Below, piece by piece: positions 55,265-63,531 of a stretch of DNA of 64,000 nt (its first letter is position 1; each line of letters starts with the position of its first letter). The DNA is from Pseudomonas anguilliseptica (GTDB taxonomy: Bacteria; Pseudomonadota; Gammaproteobacteria; Pseudomonadales; Pseudomonadaceae). The notes beneath the pieces are model-generated. The model did no database searches. It was not told the DNA's origin and was given only the letters and a program-made list of their open reading frames with translations. Where the stretch lies: NCBI RefSeq assembly GCF_900105355.1, contig NZ_FNSC01000001.1:2108001-2172000 (forward strand). Reading direction: 5' to 3'. The position numbers and the translations under genes were made by a program.

Positions 55265-56592
55265 AATGGACCGGCACCATGTGCCTGACCGAACCCCAGG
55301 CCGGCACCGATTTGGCCCTGCTGCGCACCAAGGCTGAGCCGCAGGCGGACGGCAGCTTCAAGGTCAGCGGCAGCAAGATATTTATCAGCGGTGGCGAGCA
55401 GGACCTGTCGGAAAACATCATCCACCTGGTGCTCGCGCGCCTGCCGGATGTCCCGGCCGGGGTGAAGGGCATCAGTCTGCTGCTGGTGCCGAAATTTATC
55501 GCCGCGGCCGACGGCACGCCGGGCGCGCGCAACGCGCTGTCCTGCGGGGCCATCGAGCACAAGATGGGTATCAAGGGCGCGTCCACCTGCGTGATGAACT
55601 TCGACGGCGCCACCGGTTGGCTGATCGGTGAAGCCAACCAGGGCCTGGCCTGTATGTTCACTATGATGAACGACGCGCGCTTTCAGGTCGGTTTGCAGGG
55701 CTTGGGGATAGGTGAAGCGGCCTTCCAGAGTGCGCTGCGCTATGCCCGCGAACGCCTACAGTCACGCGCGCTGAGCGGGCCGGCGGAGCCAAGCAAGGCA
55801 GCCGACCCGATCATCGTTCACCCCGATGTGCGGCGCATGCTACTGACGCAGAAGAGCCTGGTCGAAGGCAGCCGCATGCTCGCCGTCTACTGCGCGCGCC
55901 AGCTTGATCTGGAGCACGCACACCCGGACGTCACTGCACGCAAGGCCGCCGGTAAGCGCGCGGCACTGCTGATCCCGATCGTCAAAGCCTTCTTTACCGA
56001 TATGGGCCAGGAGGTCGCCAGCCATGCGGTGCAGGTGTACGGCGGCCACGGTTTTATCCGCGAGTGGGGCATTGAGCAGCTGATGCGCGACAGCCGCATT
56101 ACCCAGTTGTATGAAGGCACCAACGGCATTCAGGCGCTGGACTATATCCGCCGCAAGGTGCTCGGTGACGGTGGTGCCGAACTGTCGGCGCTGCAGGCCG
56201 AGTTCAGCGAGCTGTGCGACGCTCAGGTGGACCGCCCGGTGTTGGCCGCGATGGCTAAAACGGTGCAGGCGCGTCTGGGCGAGTGGCGCGAGCTGAGCAG
56301 CGCAGTGATTGCCGCCAGCCAGCGCGATGTGCAGGAGATCGGCGCGGTGTCGGTGGATTTCCTCCAGTATTCGGCCTATGTGCTACTGGCCGGTTTCTGG
56401 CTGCAGGCGGCGGCGCGGGCACAGGATGCGCTGGAGGCGGGTAGTGGCGAAGCCGCGTTCTACCAGGCCAAGCTGCAGTCAGCCGACTTCTACCTGCGTC
56501 GGGTGTTGCCACGGGCCAGCGCCCATCGCGAGTCCCTACTGGGCGGTGCCGACTGCCTGATGGCCATGGATGAGGCGAGTTTCGCCTTCTGA
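55265..56592 (+). pseudogene. Acyl-CoA dehydrogenase, 3' fragment, possibly re-expressed from the IS end
   Basis: Residues 155-596 of the acyl-CoA dehydrogenase. The FAD-binding TMCLTEPQAGTDLALLRTKA and SGSKIFISGGEQD blocks, the MMNDARFQVGLQGLG catalytic-domain helix and YGGHGFIREWGIEQLMRDSR are present. The N-terminal helical domain is missing. Translation from ATG 55252 in the IS66 end would give a 447-residue protein. Without the N-terminal domain activity is doubtful, but the FAD and catalytic parts remain. Confidence 0.9.
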
Positions 56593-56662
56593 CCGAAAGG
56601 CGTAGCGTGGGCACCAGCCACGCTGCGGCTCGCGCCAATAATTACAACAAGAGGATCACCCC

Positions 56663-57827
56663 ATGCTGCCCTTTAGCTTTGCCACCACGGCGCAGATTCT
56701 TTGCGAGATCGGTGCGTCCCGGCGTCTGGCCGAGCTGTGCCGTGAGCGCGGCGCGCAGCGGGTGCTGATCGTCACCGATCCGGGCATCAGCAAGCTTGGG
56801 CTGCTCGACGAGGTGCTGGCGGGCTTTACTCGTGCTGGCTTGAGCGTCGAGGTATTCGATCAGGTGGTGGCCGACCCGCCCGAGACGACTCTGCTCGCTG
56901 CAGTGGCGCAGGCCCAGGCACTCAAGGCTGAATTGATTGTCGGTTTTTGGCGGTGGCAGCTCGATGGATGTGGCCAAGCTGGTGGCCTTGCTGGCGCACC
57001 CCGAGTGCAGTCAGGTGCTGGTGGACATCTATGGTGTCGGCAATGCCCGGGGTCAGCGTTTGCCGCTGTTTCTAGTGCCGACCACTGCCGGTACTGGCTC
57101 GGAAGTCACGCAGATTTCCATCATCACCACCGGTGCCACCACCAAGATGGGCGTGGTCTCGCCGTTGCTGCTGCCTGATCTAGCGATACTGGATGCCGAG
57201 TTGACCCTCGGTTTGCCGGCGGCCGTAACGGCGGCAACCGGCATCGACGCCATGGTGCATGCGGTCGAGGCGTACACCAGCAAGCTCAAGAAGAACCCGC
57301 TGTCTGACCTGCTCGCACGTGAAGCATTGCGCCTGCTCGCCGCCAATCTGGATGAAGTGGTGAGCAATGGCGGCAACCGTGAGGCGCGCCAGGCCATGCT
57401 GCTCGGCTCCTGCCTGGCCGGGCAGGCGTTTGCTAACGCGCCGGTGGCGGCGGTGCATGCCCTGGCGTATCCGCTGGGTGGGCATTTCCATATTCCCCAC
57501 GGCTTGAGCAACGCGCTGGTGCTGCCCCATGTACTGGGCTTTAACGCTCGTTCGGCTGCACCCTTGTATGCCGAGTTGGCGCCGCTGGTGCTGGGTGACG
57601 CGCTGCGCGCCGGCAGCGAGCTGGAGCAAACCGAGCAACTGATTGGCGCGCTGGCTGATTTCAGTGTGCGCAGTGGCTTGCCGACCCGTTTGCGTGATGC
57701 GGGGGTGCCTGAGTCCATGTTGCCGACCCTGGCCCGCGACGCCATGCAGCAACAGCGCCTGCTGGTGAACAACCCACGGGAAATGACCGAGGCCCATGCC
57801 CTGGCTATCTATCAAGTCGCCTATTGA
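56663..57827 (+). pseudogene. Iron-containing alcohol dehydrogenase, apparent frameshift
   Basis: The frame starts at ATG 56663 and breaks at a run of five T (56944-56948). With four Ts it reads LIVGFGGGSSMDVAKL, the NAD-binding loop of the family, and continues to 57827 for 387 residues, the normal length. Iron site residues are in TGIDAMVHAVEAY, AVHALAYPLGGHFHIPHG. The homopolymer location makes a sequencing error plausible, in which case the gene is intact. It likely oxidises or reduces an alcohol/aldehyde linked to the upstream beta-oxidation-like cluster. Confidence 0.85.
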
Positions 57828-57828
57828 C

Positions 57829-57918
57829 CGCGTTCGCGGCTAAAGCCCCTCCCGCGGAGTACCACGCGCCTGTAGGAGGGGCTGGGCGGCGCCCCGCTTT
57901 AGCCGCGAGGCTTGCCGA
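57829..57918. repeat. REP-like inverted repeat pair
   Basis: GCGGCTAAAGCCCCTCC near the left and GGAGGGGCTGGGCGGCGCCC...TTTAGCCGCG to the right form inverted partners around TGTAGGAGGGGC, the Pseudomonas REP motif. It separates the alcohol dehydrogenase and thioesterase genes. Confidence 0.75.
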
Positions 57919-57943
57919 TTCTCGCCCATTACAAGGATTCCCA

Positions 57944-58387
57944 ATGAACCAACCCCAGCATCTGCGCAGCGATTACCGGCACTTCCAGCCGATCACCACG
58001 CGCTGGCATGACAACGACGTCTACGGCCACGTCAACAACGTCACCTACTACAGCTTCTTCGACAGCGCGGTGAACACCTACCTGATCGAAGTCGGCGGCC
58101 TGGATATTCATAACGGCGAGGTGGTGGGTTTTGTCGTTAGCTCAAGCTGCGATTACTTCACCTCGATTGCCTTCCCCGAGCGTATCGAGATCGGCCTGCG
58201 GGTCGGAAAGCTGGGCAACAGTTCGGTGCAGTACGAACTGGCGGTGTTCAAGGCGGATGAAGGCGAGGCCTGTGCGGCCGGGCGTTTTGTGCACGTCTTC
58301 GTAGACCGCAGCAGCAACCGTCCGGTGAGCATCCCCGAGCATCTGCGGGCTGCGTTGACCGTGCTGTTGATGGAGCCGGCGGTGTAG
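57944..58387 (+). CDS. Acyl-CoA thioesterase (4HBT hot-dog fold)
   Basis: A 147-residue thioesterase with the 4HBT signature TRWHDNDVYGHVNNVTYYSF (catalytic Asp in the DNDVYGHVNN loop) at about residue 20-40. It hydrolyses acyl-CoA thioesters. ATG 57944 has AAGGA upstream. It may release products of the preceding acyl-CoA pathway, although a REP element lies between. A bidirectional terminator follows. Confidence 0.91.
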   Translation: MNQPQHLRSDYRHFQPITTRWHDNDVYGHVNNVTYYSFFDSAVNTYLIEVGGLDIHNGEVVGFVVSSSCDYFTSIAFPERIEIGLRVGKLGNSSVQYELAVFKADEGEACAAGRFVHVFVDRSSNRPVSIPEHLRAALTVLLMEPAV

Positions 58388-58429
58388 TTGGCGCTTGAGC
58401 GGCGAGCCGTTGGCTTTCCCACGTAAAGA

Positions 58430-58455
58430 AAAAAGCCGCTGTTAGGCGGCTTTTT
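58430..58455. terminator. Bidirectional rho-independent terminator
   Basis: A 10-bp perfect stem (58430-58439 with 58446-58455) with A and T runs at its ends lies between two convergent genes. Confidence 0.93.
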
Positions 58456-58473
58456 GCGGTCAGCATTCGGCAC

Positions 58474-58887
58474 TTAGCGGTGTTTGTGCTTTTTATGTTT
58501 CTTGTGTTTCTTGCCGTGGTAATGGCCACGATCACGTTCGCTGCCGCCAGCGTATTCATTGGCCAGCGCGCCACCGAGGCCGGCACCGATGGTTGAACCG
58601 GTGCTGCCGCCAACCTTGTTGCCCAGTACCGAACCACCGGCCGCACCCAGGCCACCGCCCAGTGCGGCTTCGGCCTTGTTGCCGTCGCGGGCGGTAATGA
58701 CGCCACCTGCCGCGCCACCCAGGCCTGCACCAATCGCTGCGCCGGTGCTGCCGCCGACCTGTTGGCCGATCACGTTACCCAGGGCACCGCCAATACCTCC
58801 GCCGATGGCGACCTTGCCGGTATCGCCCGCCAGGGCCAGGGGTGAAGCCAGGGCGCTGAATACCAGCGCAGACAGTAATGTACGCAT
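58474..58887 (-). CDS. Glycine-zipper protein with His/Lys-rich tail
   Basis: A 137-residue exported protein with a signal peptide (MRTLLSALVFSALASPLALA). The mature part is a run of glycine zippers (IGGGIGGALGNVIGQQVGG and further GAGLGGA repeats) that would pack as membrane hairpins. The last 20 residues are almost all His and Lys (HGKKHKKHKKHKHR), a possible metal-binding or polyanion-binding tail. Function unknown; related proteins are annotated as outer membrane glycine-zipper or YMGG-like proteins. Confidence 0.85.
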   Translation of the reverse strand: MRTLLSALVFSALASPLALAGDTGKVAIGGGIGGALGNVIGQQVGGSTGAAIGAGLGGAAGGVITARDGNKAEAALGGGLGAAGGSVLGNKVGGSTGSTIGAGLGGALANEYAGGSERDRGHYHGKKHKKHKKHKHR

Positions 58888-59031
58888 ACGGCAGACCTTC
58901 TCGAGTGAATGGCTGCTCGGAGCTAGGCCTTTGTTTTTAAAGGATAATTTGTCAGTGCACAGTCTTAGAGGGCGTTTTGCCGAAAAATTCCCTGCCGCTG
59001 GTCGCCGTTGTGATTGCCGCCACAGATCCGC

Positions 59032-59904
59032 TCACAGGATGCGCGCTTCGGCCTGATGCGCCTGCAGACGAATGGCCACGTACTTCGAGGTCGGGGTAAA
59101 GCTGCCCGTGCCAAAACTCTGCAGCGGCACCAGCGGGTTGGCTTCCGGGTAGTAGGCGGCGGCCTGGCCGGCGGGGATGTCGAAGGCCAGCAGGGTAAAG
59201 CCCACGACCTTGCGCTCGATGCCGTCATCCCAGATCGACTGGATGTCGACCTGCTGCCCCGGCTGAAAGCCCAGGCGCAGAATGTCGGCTTCGTTGGCGA
59301 ACAGCACCTGACGCTGGCCCCTGACTCCACGGTAGCGGTCATCCAGGCCATAGATGGTGGTGTTGTACTGATCATGAGAGCGCAACGTCTGCAGGATCAG
59401 GTCCGGCGTTTGCCCGCTGTTGCGCACCTGCGCGGGCAGCAGGTCTGCGGGCAGCGGGTTGGCCTTGAAGTTGGCTTTTTTGCTGGGGGTGAGCCAGCGC
59501 CGTTCGGCCACCGCATTACCCAGGTAGAAGCCACCAGGGTGTTGCAGGCGCTGGTTGAAATCGCTGAAGCCAGGAATGGTCTCGGCAATCAGCATGCGGA
59601 TGCGCTGGTAATCGGCAATCAACGCGTCCCACTCCACCGGGTGGTCGCCCAGGGTGGCTTTGGCGATACCGGCGATGATCGCCGGCTCCGAGCGCATCTG
59701 GGGCGACAGCGGCTCAAGCTGGCCGTATGAGGCGTGGATCATGCTGAATGAGTCCTCCACGGTCACTGCTTGCGGGCCACCAACCTGGTGGTCTATATCG
59801 GTACGGCCCAGGCACGGCAGGATCAGCGCGTCGCTGCCGGTGGTTAGGTGGCTGCGGTTGAGTTTGGTGCTGATCTGCACGGTCAGTGCGCAGCGGCTCA
59901 GTGC
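59032..59904 (-). pseudogene. FdhF/YdeP-type molybdopterin oxidoreductase, 3' fragment
   Basis: The C-terminal part of a molybdoenzyme, including LSRCALTVQISTKLNRSHL, LPCLGRTDIDHQ and the dinucleotide-binding domain (TLRSHDQYNTTIYGLDDRYR). The IS630 element separates it from the N-terminal 493 codons; the joint reads RSHL-ALSRCA. The rejoined protein has 783 residues. Confidence 0.9.
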
Positions 59905-59906
59905 TA

Positions 59907-61090
59907 GTGAACTGTCTGTAAAATTCGTTAATCCAATGTCGGGCCAGTATACTGCGCGCTCTATCGTCATGAATTGAGCTCCCATATGGCCCGGCCAGCA
60001 GCCCCATTCTTCTTGAGTCCCAGTGATGCCGACATGCTGCAAGGCTGGTTACGCATGGGATCGCTGCCTCAGAGCATCGGCCAGCGGGCCAGAATTCTGT
60101 TGCTGCTGGCCAACGGTCTCACGCCCAAGGAGATCAGCGAGCAGCTGCAAGTCTCTGCGCCAGTGGTCTTCAAATGGCGTAAACGCTACCAGGAGACCGG
60201 TCTGGAGGGGCTGAGTGACCTGCGGCGCAGTGGAGCGCCTCGCAAGCTCAACGAAGCGAAGATCAAGGAAATCCTGACGCTGACGACCCAGCGAGTCCCG
60301 CGCGAAGCTACCCACTGGAGCCTACGGTTGATGGCCAAGTACGCTGGGGTCAGCATCTGGCAGGTCGCACAGGTGTGGGCTGCTGCCGACCTCAAGCCGC
60401 ACCGGTTGAAAACCTTCAAGATCAGTAACGACCCGCACTTTGCAGACAAAGTGGTCGATGTCGTCGGGCTCTATTTGAATCCGCCCGACAACGCCCTGGT
60501 GCTATCTGTTGACGAAAAAACACAGATCCAGGCGCTGGACCGCACACAGCCCATGCTGCCGCTCAAGCCCGGGCAGATTGAGCGGCGGACGCATGACTAT
60601 AAGCGCCACGGTACGGCCAGTCTGTACGCAGCCTTTGACATCCTGACGGGTAAGGTCATCGGCCGTATCACCCAGCGGCACAGGGCCAAGGAGTTTTTGG
60701 AGTTCCTTCGACAGATCGACCGCAGCACCCCCGCCGAGCTGGACCTGCATGTAATTCTGGACAACAGCTCGACTCACAAGACCGCTGCCGTCAGGGAATG
60801 GCTGGAGAAGCATCCCCGTTTCAAGCTGCACTTCACACCGACCAGCGCCTCGTGGCTGAACGCCGTGGAGGGCTGGTTTGCGCAACTGGAAAGACGGGCG
60901 CTTTATCGTGATGCCTTCAGCAGCGTGGCTGACCTGAGAGCGGCGATACGTCGCTTCATTGAGGCTCATAACGAACATTCGGCTAAGCCGTTCCGCTGGA
61001 GCAAAACGGCTGAGTCGATTATCAGCTCCGTGCATCGAGCAAAGCTGGCTGTAATTCGGAATGAGTTATTGGATTAACCAGACAGGCCAC
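59907..61090 (+). mobile_element. IS630-family insertion sequence (1184 bp)
   Basis: The ends GTGAACTGTCTG and, in complement, GTGGCCTGTCTG form inverted repeats. The TA duplication characteristic of IS630 flanks it (59905-59906 and 61091-61092), within an original CTAG. It lies opposite to the direction of the molybdoenzyme gene it splits. Confidence 0.93.
59986..61077 (+). CDS. IS630-family transposase
   Basis: A 363-residue DDE transposase. N-terminal helix-turn-helix (LTPKEISEQLQVSAPVVFKW) and catalytic residues in LVLSVDEKTQIQALDR (first D), HVILDNSSTHK (second D) and NAVEGWFAQLE (E). Full length, so the element may be mobile. ATG 59986 is the first in frame; the ribosome binding site is weak. 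Confidence 0.94.
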   Translation: MARPAAPFFLSPSDADMLQGWLRMGSLPQSIGQRARILLLLANGLTPKEISEQLQVSAPVVFKWRKRYQETGLEGLSDLRRSGAPRKLNEAKIKEILTLTTQRVPREATHWSLRLMAKYAGVSIWQVAQVWAAADLKPHRLKTFKISNDPHFADKVVDVVGLYLNPPDNALVLSVDEKTQIQALDRTQPMLPLKPGQIERRTHDYKRHGTASLYAAFDILTGKVIGRITQRHRAKEFLEFLRQIDRSTPAELDLHVILDNSSTHKTAAVREWLEKHPRFKLHFTPTSASWLNAVEGWFAQLERRALYRDAFSSVADLRAAIRRFIEAHNEHSAKPFRWSKTAESIISSVHRAKLAVIRNELLD

Positions 61091-62569
61091 TAGATGGCTG
61101 CGTGGGCTGTCCGGGGTGGCTTGGGCAAAGTTGCCGCCCAGGCCGATAAACACCTTGGCCTGACCATCGAGCATGGCGTTGATCGCTTCGACGGTGTTGT
61201 GACCCTGCGCGCGCGGCACTTGGAATTTAAAACGCTGCTGCAGTGCATCGAGAAAGGCTGTGGTGGGCCGTTCACTGATGCCCATGGTGCGATCGCCCTG
61301 CACATTGCTGTGGCCGCGCACCGGACACAGACCAGCCCCGGGTCGGCCGAGGTTGCCGCGCAGCAGTTGCAGGTTGACGATTTCCTGAATGGTCGCCACC
61401 GAGTTGTGGTGCTGGGTGATGCCCATGGCCCAGCAGATGATCACCCGTTCGGCGCGGCGGTAGAGCAGAGCCGCGTGCTGCAACTCATCCAGGCTCAGTC
61501 CGGATTGTTCGATCAGCGAGTCCCAGTTGCTGGCATCAAGCAACGCCAGGTAGTCATCCACGCCAGCGGTGTGCTCGGCGATAAACGCCAAGTCGAATAC
61601 TGCCGGTTCGCCTTTGGCCAGCGCTTCGCGGTGCCATTGCAGCAGAAACTTGGCCATGCCGCGCAGGGCAGCTAAATCACCGCCGAGGGCTGGGCGGAAG
61701 AACGCGGTGTTCAACGGTTCAGAACCGTTGGTGAGCATTTCCAGGGCGTGCTGCGGATGCTGAAAACGTTCCAGGCCGCGCTCTTTCAGCGGGTTGAAGC
61801 ACACCACTTGAGCGCCGCGCTTTACCGCCTCGCGCAGGGGTTCGAGCATGCGCGGGTGGTTGGTGCCAGGGTTCTGCCCGAGCACGAAAATCGCGTCGCT
61901 GTGTTCGAAGTCGGCGAAGGTGACGCTGCCCTTGCCCTTGCCCTTGCCCTTGCCCTTGCCCTTGCCCACGCCGACGCTCTGGCCGAGGGCCACGCCGCTG
62001 GCTTCGTGGCACATGTTCGAACAGTCGGGGAAGTTGTTGCTGCCAAAGGCGCGCACGAACAGCTGATACAGGTAAGCCGCCTCGTTGCTGGCGCGGCCCG
62101 AAGTATAGAACTCCGCCTGATTGGGGCTTTCTAGCTGTTTCAAGTGCTCGGCGATCAGGCTAAATGCAGCGTCCCAACTGATCGGTAGGTAATGATCGCT
62201 AGCCGCGTTATAGCGCATCGGCTCGGTCAGGCGGCCCTGGTATTCAAGCCAATAATCGCTCTGCTCGCGCAGTTGGCTGACGCTATAGCGGGCGAAGAAG
62301 GTGGCATCCACGCGGCGTTTGGTGGCTTCCCAGTTGACTGCCTTGGCGCCGTTCTCACAGAACTTGATGTGGCCGTCTTCCGGCGAGTCGCCCCAGGCGC
62401 AACCCGGGCAATCGAAGCCGCCGTGCTGATTGGTCTTGAGCAAGGCGCGGAGGTTTTTGAACGGCTGCTTACTGTCCAGCCAGAAGTGCGTCACGCTGCG
62501 TAGCGCGCCCCAGCCAGCGGCGGCCCCTTTGTAGGGTTGATAGCGTGGCTTGATCGGTTGCAGGCTCAT
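61091..62569 (-). pseudogene. FdhF/YdeP-type molybdopterin oxidoreductase, 5' fragment with Gly-Lys repeat
   Basis: The N-terminal 493 codons of a formate-dehydrogenase-H-like molybdoenzyme. The start is MSLQPIKPRYQPYKGAAAGW; a CPGCAWGDS motif near residue 55 would hold part of an iron-sulfur site. Near residue 200 the usual short GVGKGSVT is replaced by six added copies of a hexanucleotide (61929-61964), giving a GK run before SVTFADFEHSDAIFVLGQNP. The IS630 cuts it after DSPRSHL. The gene overlaps fdhD by 4 bp. The natural substrate of YdeP-type enzymes is unclear. Confidence 0.9.
61929..61964. repeat. Hexanucleotide microsatellite in the molybdoenzyme gene
   Basis: Six exact tandem copies of CCCTTG on the plus strand encode alternating Gly-Lys on the minus strand. 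Confidence 0.97.
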
Positions 62570-63411
62570 GAGCGGGCGACTCCGAGCGCGGCTGCCGGGC
62601 TGTACACCCGTGGCGCGCTTTGCTGGGGCAGGTGGATCAGGTTGAGGTTGTGCTGACGTGCCCATTGCACGCTCAGGCTGGTCGGCGCTGACAGGCTGAC
62701 CAGGGTGCCGATACCGGCGCGCAGCGCCTTATGGATCAGCTCCAGGCTGCAGCGGCTAGTGACCACGGCAAAGCCCTGGCGCAGGTCTTCACCGTTGCGA
62801 TGGAGGGCACCGAGCAACTTGTCGAGAGCGTTATGCCGGCCGATGTCTTCGCGGCACAGGCGGATCTGCCCTTGAGCATCGACAAACAGCGCCGCATGCA
62901 CCGCGCCGCTGTGACGGGCCATGGTTTGTACGCTTTGAATACGTTGGCGCAAGCCCTGCAAATGAGCAGTCGCAGGTAGCGGAATAGGTACCAGGCTGCG
63001 CAGTTGCGGCAGTGCCTGTTCTAGCGCTTTCACCCCGCAGAGGCCGCAGCCACTATTACCGGCTAAGGTGCGGCGCTGTCGTTTGAGTGCCCAGAACGCG
63101 CGGTTGCTGACCTGCACGTCGGCGCTGATGGCGTTGTCATGTTGCTGGAGACTGATGTCGTAGATCTCATCGAAGCGGTCGATCAGGCCGGCGCTCAGGC
63201 TGAAACCGTAGATAAAGTCCTCAAGGTCGCTGGGCGAGACCATCATCACGCTGTGGCTGATGCCGTTGTAGCTGATTGCCAGAGCCGTCTCGCTGGCCAG
63301 CGCGGCAGCGCCGTCCTGCTGGCTATCTGCCAGTTCGACATAGCTGTAGGTGGGCGCTGGCAGTAATGTCGGCGCGCTGGGTGGCGGGCTGGTGGGCGCG
63401 TGGCGTGACAT
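62566..63411 (-). CDS. fdhD: Formate dehydrogenase accessory sulfurtransferase FdhD
   Basis: A 281-residue protein that carries sulfur from a cysteine desulfurase to the molybdenum cofactor of formate dehydrogenases. The CGLCG motif (SGCGLCGVKALE) and CREDIGRHNALDKLLG and VTSRCSLELIHKAL blocks are typical. ATG 63411 is preferred to an in-frame start two codons upstream. It is the first gene of an fdhD-fdhF operon; with the partner split by IS630 its own client may now be another molybdoenzyme. Confidence 0.93.
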   Translation of the reverse strand: MSRHAPTSPPPSAPTLLPAPTYSYVELADSQQDGAAALASETALAISYNGISHSVMMVSPSDLEDFIYGFSLSAGLIDRFDEIYDISLQQHDNAISADVQVSNRAFWALKRQRRTLAGNSGCGLCGVKALEQALPQLRSLVPIPLPATAHLQGLRQRIQSVQTMARHSGAVHAALFVDAQGQIRLCREDIGRHNALDKLLGALHRNGEDLRQGFAVVTSRCSLELIHKALRAGIGTLVSLSAPTSLSVQWARQHNLNLIHLPQQSAPRVYSPAAALGVARS

Positions 63412-63531
63412 GAGCAAGGCTTCCCGGCACGGAGTGATGGGGCCAGCCTAGGCCGCTGTGGAGGGTGCGTCTAATCGCTGTTACCGATCTAGTGATCGAT
63501 GCTGTCTATCAAGGCTTCAAGTGCGGGCCTT

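Noticed and set aside
61929..61964. CCCTTG repeats considered as a CRISPR-like or origin iteron array
   Set aside because: Units are contiguous without spacers and are in frame inside a gene; it is a coding microsatellite.
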